Assembly (NCBI RefSeq): GCF_020906515.1
Contig: NC_085852.1
Span: forward strand, 3,038,001-3,102,000
Direction: 5' to 3'
Length of the DNA stretch: 64,000 nt
From: Vanrija pseudolonga
Lineage: Eukaryota > Basidiomycota > Tremellomycetes > Trichosporonales > Trichosporonaceae
Every line of letters starts with the position of its first letter. The stretch's first letter is position 1. Positions 44,487 through 54,843 of this stretch are shown in pieces. The translations under genes and the position numbers were made by a program. The notes beneath the pieces were generated by a model. It had not been told where the DNA came from. It saw nothing but the letters and a program-made list of their open reading frames with translations, and searched no databases.

Positions 44487-45654
44487 ATGTCAGCAGCAGC
44501 ACCACTCACGTTCCAGCTCGACGCGACTGACGGCGACGCCTGCGCCGCGTCGGTGACCGACAGCCACTTCCCGATCCGCATCGCGTCCATATTCGTCATC
44601 TTCGTGACCACGCTGCTGGGCACGCTGCCGCCGATCGTGTGGCGCAAGTCCAAGACGATCCCTCGGGCGCTGTTCGAGTGAGTCGGTGCCACGACGTGGC
44701 TGACCCCAGCTTTGCAAAGTACTTTGGCACAGGCGTCATCATCGCCACGGCGTTCGTACACCTCCTCGCGCCGGCGGTCGAGGAGCTGGGCTCCCCATGC
44801 CTCAGCCCCGCGTGGCAGGAGTACGACTACCCGTTCGCGCTGGCCATGGCGGCCGTGCTCGCCATGTTCTTCGCCGAGGTCGCCGCGTACCGGCTCGGCA
44901 CGGCGCGTCTCCTCCGCCTCGGGGTGCGCATTAGCGAGGAGCGGAACGAGGAACGGAGCAGCGACGTCGAAGCCCCGGGCAACAAGCCCGACCCGCTGGC
45001 CAAGCCGGTCGACTGCGACGAGGCGGCGTGCGCCGAGCCCGACTGCATCGAGCCCGACTGCGGCGACCTCGAGTGCTGTGACGAAGACGACGGCTCGCTC
45101 TCCCAGCCCCCGAGCAACGCGGAAGCCGCGGCTCAGCTCATCGCTATCGGCGTGCTCGAATTCGGCATCGTCCTCCACTCGGTGATTATCGGGCTCACGC
45201 TGGCCGTGAGCGACGAGTTCATCGTGCTCTTCATCGTCATCGTCTTCCACCGTACGTCGTGGGGAGTGAGTCGGCGCTGACTGTGTGTCCAGAAATGTTC
45301 GAGGGCCCGGGACTTGGATCGCGACTCGCGACGCTGCCTCTGCCCAAGTCGGCCGGCTGGATCCGGTACGCTGGCGCGATCCTCTACGCGGGCTGCACGC
45401 CGGTCGGTATCGCCGTCGGGCTCGGCCTGCGCGAGGGCTTCAACGGCAACAGCGGTCTCTTCAACGCCGTGGCAGGTATTCTTGACTCGCTATCGGCCGG
45501 AATCCTCATCTACACCGGCCTCGTCGAGCTCCTCGCGCACGAGGTGCTCTTCAACCCGCGCATGATGGGCGCAGAGACCCGACAGCTCGCTTACGTGCTG
45601 AGCTGTATCGCCCTGGGGGCGGGCCTGATGGCGCTGCTGGCCAAGTGGGCGTAG
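44487..45654 (+). CDS. ZIP-family zinc transporter (Zrt1/Zrt2-like)
   Basis: Membrane importer of Zn2+ (possibly also Fe2+), 364 aa, exons 44487-44677, 44710-45251, 45293-45654; introns 32 and 41 nt. Eight membrane helices fit: FPIRIASIFVIFVTTLLGTLPP, KYFGTGVIIATAFVHLLAPA, YPFALAMAAVLAMFFAEVAA, then the metal-binding helices with GVLEFGIVLHSVIIGLTLAV and HQMFEGPGLGSRL, and AILYAGCTPVGIAVGLGL, FNAVAGILDSLSAGILIYTG, AYVLSCIALGAGLMALLAKW. The loop between helices 3 and 4, usually His-rich, is instead Cys/Asp/Glu-rich (CDEAACAEPDCIEPDCGDLE then CCDEDD), so metal sensing or specificity may differ. The start context is weak but no earlier ATG fits. Confidence 0.93.
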
Positions 45655-45846
45655 AGTGCTGATAGGCTTGTAGACACAATGTATCTCGCATGCTTGGAAG
45701 AGTGGGTCGCGAGGAGCAAGAAAGAAGATTCTGGTTGCTATTTATCGACGACCCGAAGACCCGGACAGGCGTCGGCTCGGTTACAACGGCCAGGGCAACA
45801 AAGGGTGCCGCATTGCCGAAACGGCCGATACCCGGTCCCCACCGCA

Positions 45847-45852
45847 TATAAG
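45847..45852 (+). promoter_or_regulatory. TATA box (TATAAG)
   Basis: TATAAG 51-56 bases before the methyltransferase ATG at 45903. Confidence 0.6.
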
Positions 45853-45902
45853 GCCCTCTCTCCCCGCATCTCTTGGCTGCTCCTCACTCACATCACAGCA
45901 CA

Positions 45903-46679
45903 ATGGCAGCATCCGAAGAGCACTGGGACGGCGAGGCGTACAAGGAGCGACCGGGAACCCGCGAGATGGCCAAGGTCAACGGCGAGACCAATGTCCCCAA
46001 GGCGCTCGCGGCGGCCGGCATCGACCCGAAGTCGTTCAAGTCGCTGCACCTGCTCGAGGTCGGTGCGGGCGTCGGCACAGTCACGCCGTATCTCGCGGAC
46101 ATGTTCGCAAGCGTGCATGCGCTCGAGCCCAGCCCGTCGATGCTGGCCCAGCTCGCCAAGGAGCCCGTCGCGACCCGCGACAACGTGACCTATTCGCAGC
46201 ACCCGGTCACCCCGTCTACTGGCGCCGAGTTCGCGACCCCGCTCCTCTCGCCCACGCCGGCCGACCACGAGCGCAAGCTTGTCCCCCCACGTGCTCAGTT
46301 CGACGTCGCGATCTGCACGCTCGTGGTTCACCACGTCGACGACTTTGCGCCCTTCTTTGCCGGCGTGCTCTCGCTCCTCAAGCCTGGCGGCCTCTTCGTC
46401 GCCATCGAGTTCAGGAAAGACGACGACGGCCACGACTTGTCCAAGCAGTACCATCTGGAAGTGGCGCCCGAGCTCACGCCGGTCTCGGACGACGACTTCA
46501 AGTTCCCGAACGACAACCACTTCCGCACGGCCTACTCGCACGAGTCGCTCGGCGCCTTGTTCAAGAAGAACGGGTACGTCGACGTCGGCGCGACCGACGT
46601 CGACAGCTGCCAGGCGTTCGGGTACGACGGCCGCAAGGCCGTTCCTGCTATTGCGGCGTGGGGAAGGAAGCCGGAATAG
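45903..46679 (+). CDS. SAM-dependent methyltransferase, class I
   Basis: Intron-less, 258 aa, cytosolic. The SAM-binding motif I is LLEVGAGVGTVTPYLA (about residues 50-65), followed by the acidic end of strand 2 (ALEPSPSML), motif post-I region and FDVAICTLVVHHVDDF with LLKPGGLFVAIEF, the usual methyltransferase 11/25 order. The C-terminal part (DNHFRTAYSHESLGALFKKN) fits the final beta strands. The substrate cannot be told. Next to it on the other strand is a 2-oxoglutarate oxygenase and beyond that an MFS carrier, so a role in a small metabolite pathway is possible; this is inference from position only. Confidence 0.88.
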   Translation: MAASEEHWDGEAYKERPGTREMAKVNGETNVPKALAAAGIDPKSFKSLHLLEVGAGVGTVTPYLADMFASVHALEPSPSMLAQLAKEPVATRDNVTYSQHPVTPSTGAEFATPLLSPTPADHERKLVPPRAQFDVAICTLVVHHVDDFAPFFAGVLSLLKPGGLFVAIEFRKDDDGHDLSKQYHLEVAPELTPVSDDDFKFPNDNHFRTAYSHESLGALFKKNGYVDVGATDVDSCQAFGYDGRKAVPAIAAWGRKPE

Positions 46680-46857
46680 GTGGGTTGTGGTGATTGGGGT
46701 CCAACTGACGACCAAGATTGAGGACATATCTAGAAATACAAGACTTGCACGCGAGATGAATCACAGGCGATACCCAGGATTACGTTCGTTTGCACTTCAG
46801 CTCATCACATCACCTGCATACAAGTACAGCTTCTCACTCTACTAACCCTGGCCTCCG

Positions 46858-48040
46858 CTAGTCATAGTACTGGCCCTTGAAGCCCGAGAGGATCTCCTGG
46901 CCCTCCTTGGCGCGGAACACGGTGCTCTTACTCTGCTGCCATGCCTGCTTGGCAACGGTGAACTCGTCGATCGTGGGTGCCGGCTTGCCCGCGCGCTCAA
47001 ACTCGTTGGCCGTGAACCCCTCGCGGGCGAGCACGGGGCTGTCGAGCGTCTTGAGCACGACACCCTGGTTCGGACGGGCAAAGTACAGCAGTCCGAGTCG
47101 GTCGACGTCGCGCTGGTCCTTCGGCGGGACATGCACGCGGTGGATGGTGCTGCGGACGTATCCGCCCGTGAGGAACGACAGCGCGTCGCATGCATTGACT
47201 GTCAGACTCGCGTCGAGAGGCTTGGCCCACTTCCACGAGCCTGTCTCGTGGTCCCGGATCTGCAACCCCGCCACCGGCTGCCGGAAGAGGAGCGTGAGAG
47301 AGCCCAGGTCGGTGTGCCCGGTCACGTACAGCCCGTCGCCGGCCTCGAGCTTCTCGTACTCCGCCGCATCGTACCGGCTGTACTTCATGTACCGGAGGTG
47401 GTCCTCGGCCCGCTTGTCCCACTGATGCAGGTTGGTGAGCGTGTCGGCTGGCAGCTCGAGGGCGGAAGCGAGTAGCGTCAGGAGCGGGTGGAGTACGCGC
47501 TCGTGCAGCTTCTCCTGGAACGCGCGGATCTCGGGCAGGTGGCCTTCGATGAGGGGAGGGAAGGACTGGGGGACTTCGGGCTCTGGTGTGTGTCAGCCGT
47601 GTCCATGAGCCGGCAACCCACTGGGAATGTTGTACACCTCGATCTTGTCCTGCACGCCGGAGCTGAGCACACGCCGCCCCGCAGGCCGGTAGCCATTGTA
47701 CTCGCCGTTCTCGAGGTCGGGCACGTAGCGCAGCTTCTCCTCAAGCGGGAGGGTGTAGAACTGCTCGCCGATAGCGAACTGGCTGTCGACCTCGGCCTGC
47801 GAGATGCCAAAGTTGGTGACGTAGAAGAAGCCCTTGGTGCGGAGGGCCTCGATGAGGGTGTCTGCGAGCTGTGCGCGGCCTTTCTCGGTGGCATTGAGCG
47901 AGAGGTCGATCGTGGGCACTGTGGCAAGTCAGCTGCTGCAAGACGAACCGGAGGACACGGCACGCACAGTCGGCCCAGTCGAGCGCCTCCTTGGTCTCGG
48001 GGACGTGCTCGTAGCTTGACAGGGGGACGGCGACGGGCAT
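46858..48040 (-). CDS. 2-oxoglutarate/Fe(II)-dependent oxygenase (IPNS-like)
   Basis: 364 aa, exons 48040-47968, 47918-47622, 47582-46858 (introns 49 and 39 nt). The N-terminal DIOX_N region is seen as ATGs then LPTIDLSLNA and ALRTKGFFYVTNFGISQAEV. The catalytic domain has the iron ligands GHTDLGSLTLL (His213, Asp215) and RSTIHRVHVPP (His271), and LGLLYFARP near the 2-oxoglutarate-binding Arg. The family covers isopenicillin-N-synthase-like and flavonol-type enzymes; fungal members hydroxylate or desaturate small molecules, amino acids or secondary metabolites. Substrate unknown. It is convergent with the methyltransferase (178 bases between stops) and divergent from the MFS gene. Confidence 0.92.
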
Positions 48041-48899
48041 TTTCGTGGTGGTGTTGGTGGTGGATGAGCGCGTCCAGATGACATGTTGTGGCTTTCTTAT
48101 GCCGGGTGAGTGCCAGCCCGCCCGGAGCTGAGCGCCGTAATCACGCCTTGCTACTGCTCCTCCATTCCGTGGCCCCAGATCCGAGTTTGAGCGTCCTCAT
48201 GACAAGTGCGAGAGGAGGCGGCGTCCACTCCACCCCCACTCGCACATGGCCGAAACTGTTATATACCGTACGTATCGGTGACGACATTTCGCGTCACTCA
48301 CTCCGCCACCATCCCTGCCTTCGCACATGGCCGCGTCCCGAACCTCCCAGTCGTCCAACCACATGCCCAAGTAAACACCGATACGTCGCGAACTGAACGG
48401 AATCACGCACACGGAACTGCCGAAGGCCAAGCCAGCCGAACCGCAATGTCGACACACTGGCGCTGATGGCGACATGCGCAGCAGGCAGGCAGCCGCCAGC
48501 CCTGAGATACCGTCGTCTGCCGCCGGCGGTTGCCGCGCTACCGCTCGCACGTTCGGCGCCGCGCCGCACCTGGCGCAACGGCCGCGTCTATGTTTGGAAC
48601 GGATCCTTGGCGGCTTTGGGAAGCGGACGGAGAGGACTTGTGCTCTTTGCCGCGAAAAATGTCGAGCGCCGGGCATTGGGAGTCAGCAGGGCGGCTCGGA
48701 GATGACTGTTCAGCTCCGTAGAGCGGCGTGCGCTGCGGATGACGAGCTCGTGCGCGATGCAAGTGCACTAACATTGCGTATTGTATCATGCAGGCGGGAG
48801 CTTGCCCGCCGTATTGCTAGCAGATATCCGGCGACGCTTTCTTAAGATGGACAAGCGACGGTGACAACCCCCCTGCCAAGCCCATCCACCGGACCCACA
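48041..48899. other. Divergent promoter region
   Basis: 860 bases between the oxygenase and the MFS carrier, the likely shared regulatory region. Frames here are short and have no domains. Confidence 0.5.
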
Positions 48900-50575
48900 A
48901 TGTCCAAACTCGTCGCTGCGCTCAAGCGCAACACTTTCGGCGCGGTCCTCGTCGACGTGTTCGACTGGTACCCGTACGTGGCGCGTGGCGAGTGGCACTG
49001 TCCCCAGCTCTGACGCAACACCAGGTCCCACCTCCCCAAGCCGGAGCGCAAGCTGCTCCGCAAGCTGGACCTCACGATCCTCATCTACGCGTGCCTGTCC
49101 TTCTTCTGCAAGTTCCTCGACCAGAGCAACCTCACCAATGCGTACGTGTCGGGCATGCGCGAGGACATCAAGGCGTACGGCAACGACCTGAACTACTTCA
49201 ACATTGCCTTCTACTGCGGCTATGTCATCGGCCAGATCCCGCTCATGGCGCTCATGACACGGCCGCGCGTCGCGCCGTACTTGCTCCCAGTGCTGGAGAT
49301 CGTCTGGGCCGGCTTGACATTCTGCGAGTCGCGCGTGCAAACCCCGCGCGACCTGTACGTCATCCGCGCGCTCATCGGCTTCTTCGAGGCCCCCTCGTTT
49401 GCCGGAGTCCACTTCATCCTCGGGTCTTGGTACCGCAAGGAAGAGCTCTTCAAGCGCGCCGGCGTCTGGTTCATGGGCAACTCGCTGGGCTCCATGTTCT
49501 CGGGATACCTCCAGGCCGCGGCGTACAAGAACTTGAACCACGTCCACGGGCTTGCCGGCTGGCGGTGGCTCTTCATCATCGGTGAGGCCAGCGTTGGGAC
49601 ACAGGGGCACGTTCTGACACCTCTGCAGACGGCATCATCACCTTCCCCATCGCCTTCATCGGCTTTGCATTCTTCCCCGGACTCCCCAACTCGCCCAAGC
49701 GCTGGTTCATGACCGACGACGAGTACGAGCTGTCGCGCACCCGCATGCCCCCGCACCATGGGTACGACAACGGTATCAACTGGAAGAACATCAAGTATAC
49801 GCTTAGCCGGCCGATGTGGTACTTGTGTGTCACGGTTTACGTGTGAGTGTGGCTGCGTGACACAAACCCCTCGTGGCGCCACAACTCACCTCGCCACCAG
49901 GTGCATGATCCAAGGCTCCTACTTCCTCGGCTACATGGTCCTGTGGCTCAAGTCGATCGGTCTCAGCGTCGAGAAGGTCAACATACTACCGACTTACATG
50001 CAGCTGGTGCAGGCGCTCTCCTCGTGGCTTGGGACAACTTTTGCTGCCACCGTCGGGCTGCCCTACATGTGGTCCTTTGGCAATGTTCGTCAGCCGCCCA
50101 TGCTCCACGCTCACAACTCCAGCTCTTCGTCTTCATCTGTGCAATCATTCTCACAGTGTGGCACGTGCCAATTGGGCTCAAGTACTTTGCCTGGTACTCG
50201 TCGGGCACGTCGTCCATGACCTCCCCCATCCTCTACTCGTGGATCAACTCGGCGCTGGCCGAGTCGCCTTCCGAGCGTGCTCTCATCATCAGCTCCATGA
50301 TGACTATGGGTTATTCTACGTTTATCTGGGTGCCCTTGCTTACGTTCCCAACTGTTGAAGCGCCCCGCTTCAAAAAGGGATACCCGGCGACCGTCGGCTT
50401 CCTCTTCGGCATGTGGTCCATCGGCCTCTTCAGCATGTGGTATGTGCCGCGTTATCTGGCACGCGATTCTGCCCGGCGCAAGGCAGACGCCGCGGACGAG
50501 GCCCAGGCGGAGGAGGAGCTCGGTGAGATCGATGTTGAGAGCAAGGACGGTGCGAGTGACGAGGAGAAGAAGTAG
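48900..50575 (+). CDS. MFS carrier of the allantoate/pantothenate (ACS, Dal5/Liz1) type
   Basis: Plasma-membrane anion:cation symporter family, 493 aa, exons 48900-48973, 49025-49581, 49629-49842, 49901-50084, 50123-50575. Family marks: KLDLTILIYACLSFFCKFLD with QSNLTNAYVSGMREDI, FYCGYVIGQIPLM, RALIGFFEAPSFAGVHFILG with SWYRKEELFKRAG, GWRWLFIIDG and FFPGLPNSPKRWFM. Twelve membrane helices fit. The Lys after SFFC and the FLDQSN motif are close to pantothenate/Liz1/Seo1-like members, but substrates range from allantoate to nicotinate and biotin. Intron 4 (38 nt) has a non-standard GTTCGT donor. The cytosolic C-terminus is acidic and Ala-rich. Confidence 0.92.
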
Positions 50576-50889
50576 TAGAGAAGTAGGGTTGCCTGTGCCA
50601 CACTGCCACACAGCATGTGATTGGGATTCCGTTTGGGCCGTCACACCCCACATGGTCGCTGGCTTGGCATGCTGTGTGCGGGCAAGGTGCGTTCGGGAAT
50701 ACCATGCTGTGACCATGCTGTGACCATGCTGTGTGCGAGAGCGGTGTCGTGGTGCATTGGCGGGAGACTTAGCCTCGGCCCGGGCTGCTCTCATTCCACC
50801 GCACTGTCAGTTCAACTCAGGCACGTGACTCTCGTTCATGTGTTCATGACTTGGGGCGTGGCTATATACGTCCCGATGAGGCTGTGCAA
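50576..50889. other. Convergent 3' flanks
   Basis: Contains three tandem copies of an approximately 11-base GACCATGCTGT unit near 50702-50732. No gene seen. Confidence 0.5.
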
Positions 50890-51690
50890 CTAAACAAGCC
50901 AGCTGGCCACGACAACAAGGATCAGGCCGCCAAAGGTCATGGGCTTGAGCATCGGCTCAGCTCCCTGCGGTGTGGTCAGTGAAGCCATACCAACGACTTA
51001 CGCTGGGTCGCGAGGTCGTCGCGGATGCGCTCGGAGCAGAAGATGAGCCCGAGTGCGAAGCTGACGACGAGGTCGACGGCGCCGATGCCCCAGCCGTCGA
51101 CGACGAACCGATTGAGTTCGGGCCCGCCGGCCCACCGCTCACGGAGGAGTCGCTCGGGTCGGCAGTCGGACTTGGGCTGGCGGAGGGGATGCGGGTCGAT
51201 CCGCCCTCGGAGGAGTCGGATGCGGTCGTGCTGGTCTGTGTCGAGGTCGAAGTGGGCTCCGAGACCGACTGGCTCTGGGGGGTCTGAGAGACGGACGCAC
51301 ATGCCTCGGTAAAGGACGACGGCGCGGCAAGCGGCGACACGTTGCTGTTGCAGTAGGACCAGGTCTTGCACGCGCCGTCCCTCATCCTGCTCCAGTTGAG
51401 CTCATCGTCCGAGCTCAGCGGCGTCGGCAGTGCCGAGATGCAGGTCTGGCATTTTTGAAACTGGTCGAAGAGTGTGGTCTACACATCAGTAGGGACGCGT
51501 TGGATGCGGGCTCACCGAGCAGACGCTCAGCTGGGGAGCGCTGTTCCAGCAACAGACGTCGACGGACAAGCACTCTGAACCACATTTGCCATAGAGTGCC
51601 AGGGCGTTGGCGCCTCGACGTCAGCTATTTTCGTGACGCCGACTTACTGATCGCGCCGAGGAGAACGACTTGGAGGGCGTGTCTGAGCAT
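50890..51690 (-). CDS. Cys-rich GPI-type surface protein, copy C
   Basis: 230 aa, exons 51690-51648, 51613-51516, 51478-51002, 50964-50890; introns 34, 37 and 37 nt. Signal peptide: MLRHALQVVLLGAISANALA. The ectodomain has 12 Cys (KCGSEC, DVCCW, VCS, KCQTC, ACKTWSYC, ACASV), followed by a long Ser/Thr/Pro stalk and a hydrophobic end (MTFGGLILVVVASWLV) without a charged tail, as in GPI signals. The Cys spacing around VCS-TTLFDQFQKCQTC matches YCS-SKSYDLYEGCFAC of copy A, and the introns fall at the same places and phases. It is therefore a distant member of the same family as copies A (23833) and B (31934). Function unknown. Confidence 0.78.
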
Positions 51691-52449
51691 CGCGTCGTCA
51701 ATGGATGGTGAGTTGGGCAGTGGCAATGGTATGCTCGAGGTCAGTCACCTTTTAGCTTTTTGCGCCAAGCCTCATCCGCGCCGTTTGCGATGCAGCTGCT
51801 CCTCTCTGCGCGCCTCGTCGCCATGCACGGTTGGTTGAAATGAAACAGGCGGTGCAGCGATGCAGCAGGTTGCGAGGAAAAGAGCGAGGAACCCGCGCTG
51901 ACGACGAGTAAGGGCCCGAGGCACCCGCCAAGTCCAAACAAACAATACCGTGTAACACGGGGGGTTTGGGAGTCGACAGCCAAATGGTAGTCAACCTGGT
52001 GTGCTGCTCACGTCGGCAAATTCCAGGCTCTAGGCTGTCTGGCTGCTGCTCGGGTATGGCATTGCGGCCAGGGTCGCGCTAACGGGGTTTAACCATACAC
52101 TGGTCAAGCTCTAGCGCCACGCTTCCTCCACGCTCCTCCACGGGGAACAGCCTCGTAGCAAAGGGTCAGTAGCGGGAAGCCCTTGTTTCGTAGCCGGACA
52201 ACGGCAAGACCCTTGCCGAACACGCCGGGGCGGGGGCCGCGTAGAACAAAACTGACCGACTTTTGCACGCGCTCGCCCACAAACTCGAGCGCGCGCGCGT
52301 CGTCGCGCTGCTGTGAACAAGTGCAACAGTATGGATGAAGGCTGGGACGGGCGGCTTCACCGGCTTGACCCCGCACGCAGCAAATATGGATTTGGGAAAT
52401 TCAAGGAGTGACGCAAAGTCCGAGTGCGGGGGTGCAGCTGTGTTGTTTC
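51691..52449. other. Intergenic region, no gene seen
   Basis: Short frames on both strands; no gene features seen. Confidence 0.5.
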
Positions 52450-52841
52450 TTAAAGAGCAAGCCAGGCGCCGCCGACAACAGCGCCGGCGAGGACGATGAA
52501 GTGCGGGGCAGTGACAGCGTCGCCGGCCGAGGGCTTGGAGGTCGTGGCCGCAGAGGGGGTCGGCGCGTGCTGTTACGGGCAAGTGTCAGCAGTGTTGAGC
52601 TTGATGGCACCCAAAGGGGGCAGCTCACCGAGGCGGAACCCGAGCCGGCGAGCGGGGCGCTGGCAGTGGTGGCAGCGGGGTGGGCCGAGCCAGTGCCCGA
52701 AATGGTGCCGGTCGCGTCCTCGCAGAAGGGGAGGTCGGACGTCGACTGAGCGGCGGCGAAGGCGGCTTGGAGGAGTCAGATCCTTGTGCGTGTGGCTGGC
52801 AACCTACCAAGAGCGCTGATAACAAGGAACTGGGTACGCAT
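52450..52841 (-). CDS. Small secreted GPI-type protein, copy D
   Basis: 96 aa, exons 52841-52808, 52765-52629, 52569-52450. Signal peptide MRTQFLVISALAAFAAAQ, a short region with one Cys (DLPFCEDATG), an Ala/Ser/Thr/Pro-rich segment, and a hydrophobic C-terminus FIVLAGAVVGGAWLAL typical of GPI signals. The first intron ends in CCAAG rather than CAG. It is paralogous to the gene at 53636-53990: same start (MRxQ), same end (PHxIVLAGAVxG), same intron positions. Very small wall-bound proteins of this kind are common in basidiomycetes; function unknown. Confidence 0.75.
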
Positions 52842-53635
52842 ATTTGTTTGGTGGGGGAATACAACGACGGGGAGAAGGCGGCGCATGCATGCTCATCGCC
52901 TTTTAAGAGCGTGTGCCCAGGCAAAGCAAGCTTGAGACAGTGCTCGGGCGTGCATTGCTGTCGTGTCACCCCCTGCTGCTGGTGCTCTCGCTTACCCGAA
53001 AGTGTTAGGTTGTCGCCATGAAGAAGGCCGAGTAGGATGGGGTTCACTAGTGAGGAACTGGTTGGCTGGCTTGAGGTGGGGTGTGGGGGAGGCGTTTCGC
53101 CGCGTCCAACCTATTCATGTTACATGCCTCAATCCATGGCAAGTGTGCCCTTGTTGCCCTTGCTTCAGACAACGAGGACCCTGGACGACTAATGTTATAC
53201 CAGCCAGTTGCGTCTCGGGGATAGGCAAGACCAAAGTGCAAAAGCTCGCAAGACACATTGTGGTTTTGATGTGGGGTCCTCGCGTATTCCGCACTCTCCG
53301 CTTGTGGTTAGAGACGGGCGGCACAGACTAGACACGCCTCGCGAAACTATTCAATGCAGGCGCCATTCAATCGGATAACATTCGAGCGCATCCGGCCCAG
53401 CAATGTACATAAGCCGAACACGCCGATATTGCCAGTCGTGACAATCGTGTTACTGCCCACCTGCGGAGTTGAGTGAGTCGGCGCAGCCGCTGACAGGTGT
53501 CACCAGCCAGCCTCCGCCCAACTTCCTCCGGCCAAAACAGCCCGCGCCTGTCCAAGAAAGGAGTAGCATACATTCAATATTGTCCTGACGCTGTTGCAGC
53601 CAGTCGAACACGGACGGATTAGGTGGCAAGCGCCA
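52842..53635. other. Spacer between tandem small GPI genes
   Basis: About 0.8 kb, no gene seen. Confidence 0.5.
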
Positions 53636-53990
53636 TTAAAGTGCGAGGAGGATGGTGCTGCCGATCACAGCGCCGGCGAGCACGATGTGGGGCCCAGCGA
53701 GGGGGCTGCCCGAGCTAGGCTTGGAGGACGTCGCGGGGGCGAGCTGATCGTCAGAGGGCTCATCAACGCGTTACCTACCGAGGCCGACGCAGCGGATGTA
53801 GTGCTCGGCGCGGCCGCAGACGACGATGCCGGCGGGGGCGGGGGCGGGGGCGGGCTGGACGCAGCCGCGCTCGAGGTCGGCGTAGCCGCGGGCACGGCTT
53901 GGCGGCCGATGCGACCGCCGCTGCCTGTCAGCTTCTCGGTCGCACACCGCACCTACCAAGAAGAGCGAGGGCGAAGAGCTGGACACGCAT
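53636..53990 (-). CDS. Small secreted GPI-type protein, copy E
   Basis: 87 aa, exons 53990-53957, 53924-53779, 53719-53636; introns 32 and 59 nt. Starts MRVQLFALALLGSGG (signal peptide), then a Pro/Ser/Ala-rich body with an eight-Pro run (SSPPPPPPPPASS), and the tail PHIVLAGAVIGSTILLAL. It is a tandem paralogue of copy D. It lacks the single Cys of D. The second intron ends in CCAAG, like the first intron of D. The signal-peptide intron falls in phase 1 in all five GPI-type genes of this window. Confidence 0.72.
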
Positions 53991-54843
53991 ACTGAGTGGC
54001 TCTCAGTAGACTTTGCAGACGTGGGAGCCTCGCCACAGCAGCTCCATGCCACTCCGTCCTTTATCTTGCGTCGTCGCTCCTGGCTCCTTGCTCCGTGGGG
54101 GCGTCGGCGACGAAAGCGCATGAATGACAACACATGGTGCCACAGGCCTTGTGCTAGCGGTGGCAGAGTGGTGGTAACATTAGCCGTGACGTCGTTCATG
54201 TCGCCCAAGCCCGAGAAACAAGCCTCCTTAGCGCCAACTCGGCGGCCGGCAAGTTCGGTCAACCTCGGTTCCGGCGGCAGCAGCTCTGCTGAGTGCTGGG
54301 CGATCTCGCGTGTGCATGTTAAGCTGGGAAAGTGGGGATAATAAGTCGTTAGATGTGCCTCGAGTATTGTTTCTGGGGGATACTAGTGAGCGTTACCACC
54401 CCAGTATTGGTGTTAGGAACGCCGGACTGGTCCTCGCACGCGACTGACTTCTGGGTCTGGGCCCCCAAGTTCGCTTAGTGTGTGGGAGATGATCATCGGC
54501 CACGCTGTCGAGGTGATCACCCGCGTCATGATGCACTGCAGAGAGTGTCGTTGGAGTGATGCTGTTGCTTTTGCACAAAGAGAGTGGTTTGAAAGCAACA
54601 ACGTCCCTCTTGTCTCAATTTCCTCGCCTCCACTGCCAGGCTGGCAGGTTGACACGAACACGGTGAACTCGTGACGGAATCAAATCCACGTGGCTTTCAA
54701 TGTTTCCTCACCTCCACCACACGTCATGTTTCCGCGCCGCAGCGCGTCGCCAGAAAGGAAGGAAGATTGTCTTCTTTCGTCTTGCTCTTCTCAACTCTCT
54801 CTTCACATATCAACTTTCTTGCCCCTCTTGACAACCTTCAACG
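53991..54843. other. Divergent intergenic region
   Basis: Between small GPI gene E and FEN1. No gene seen; the last 100 bases are CT-rich, as in a leader. Confidence 0.5.
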
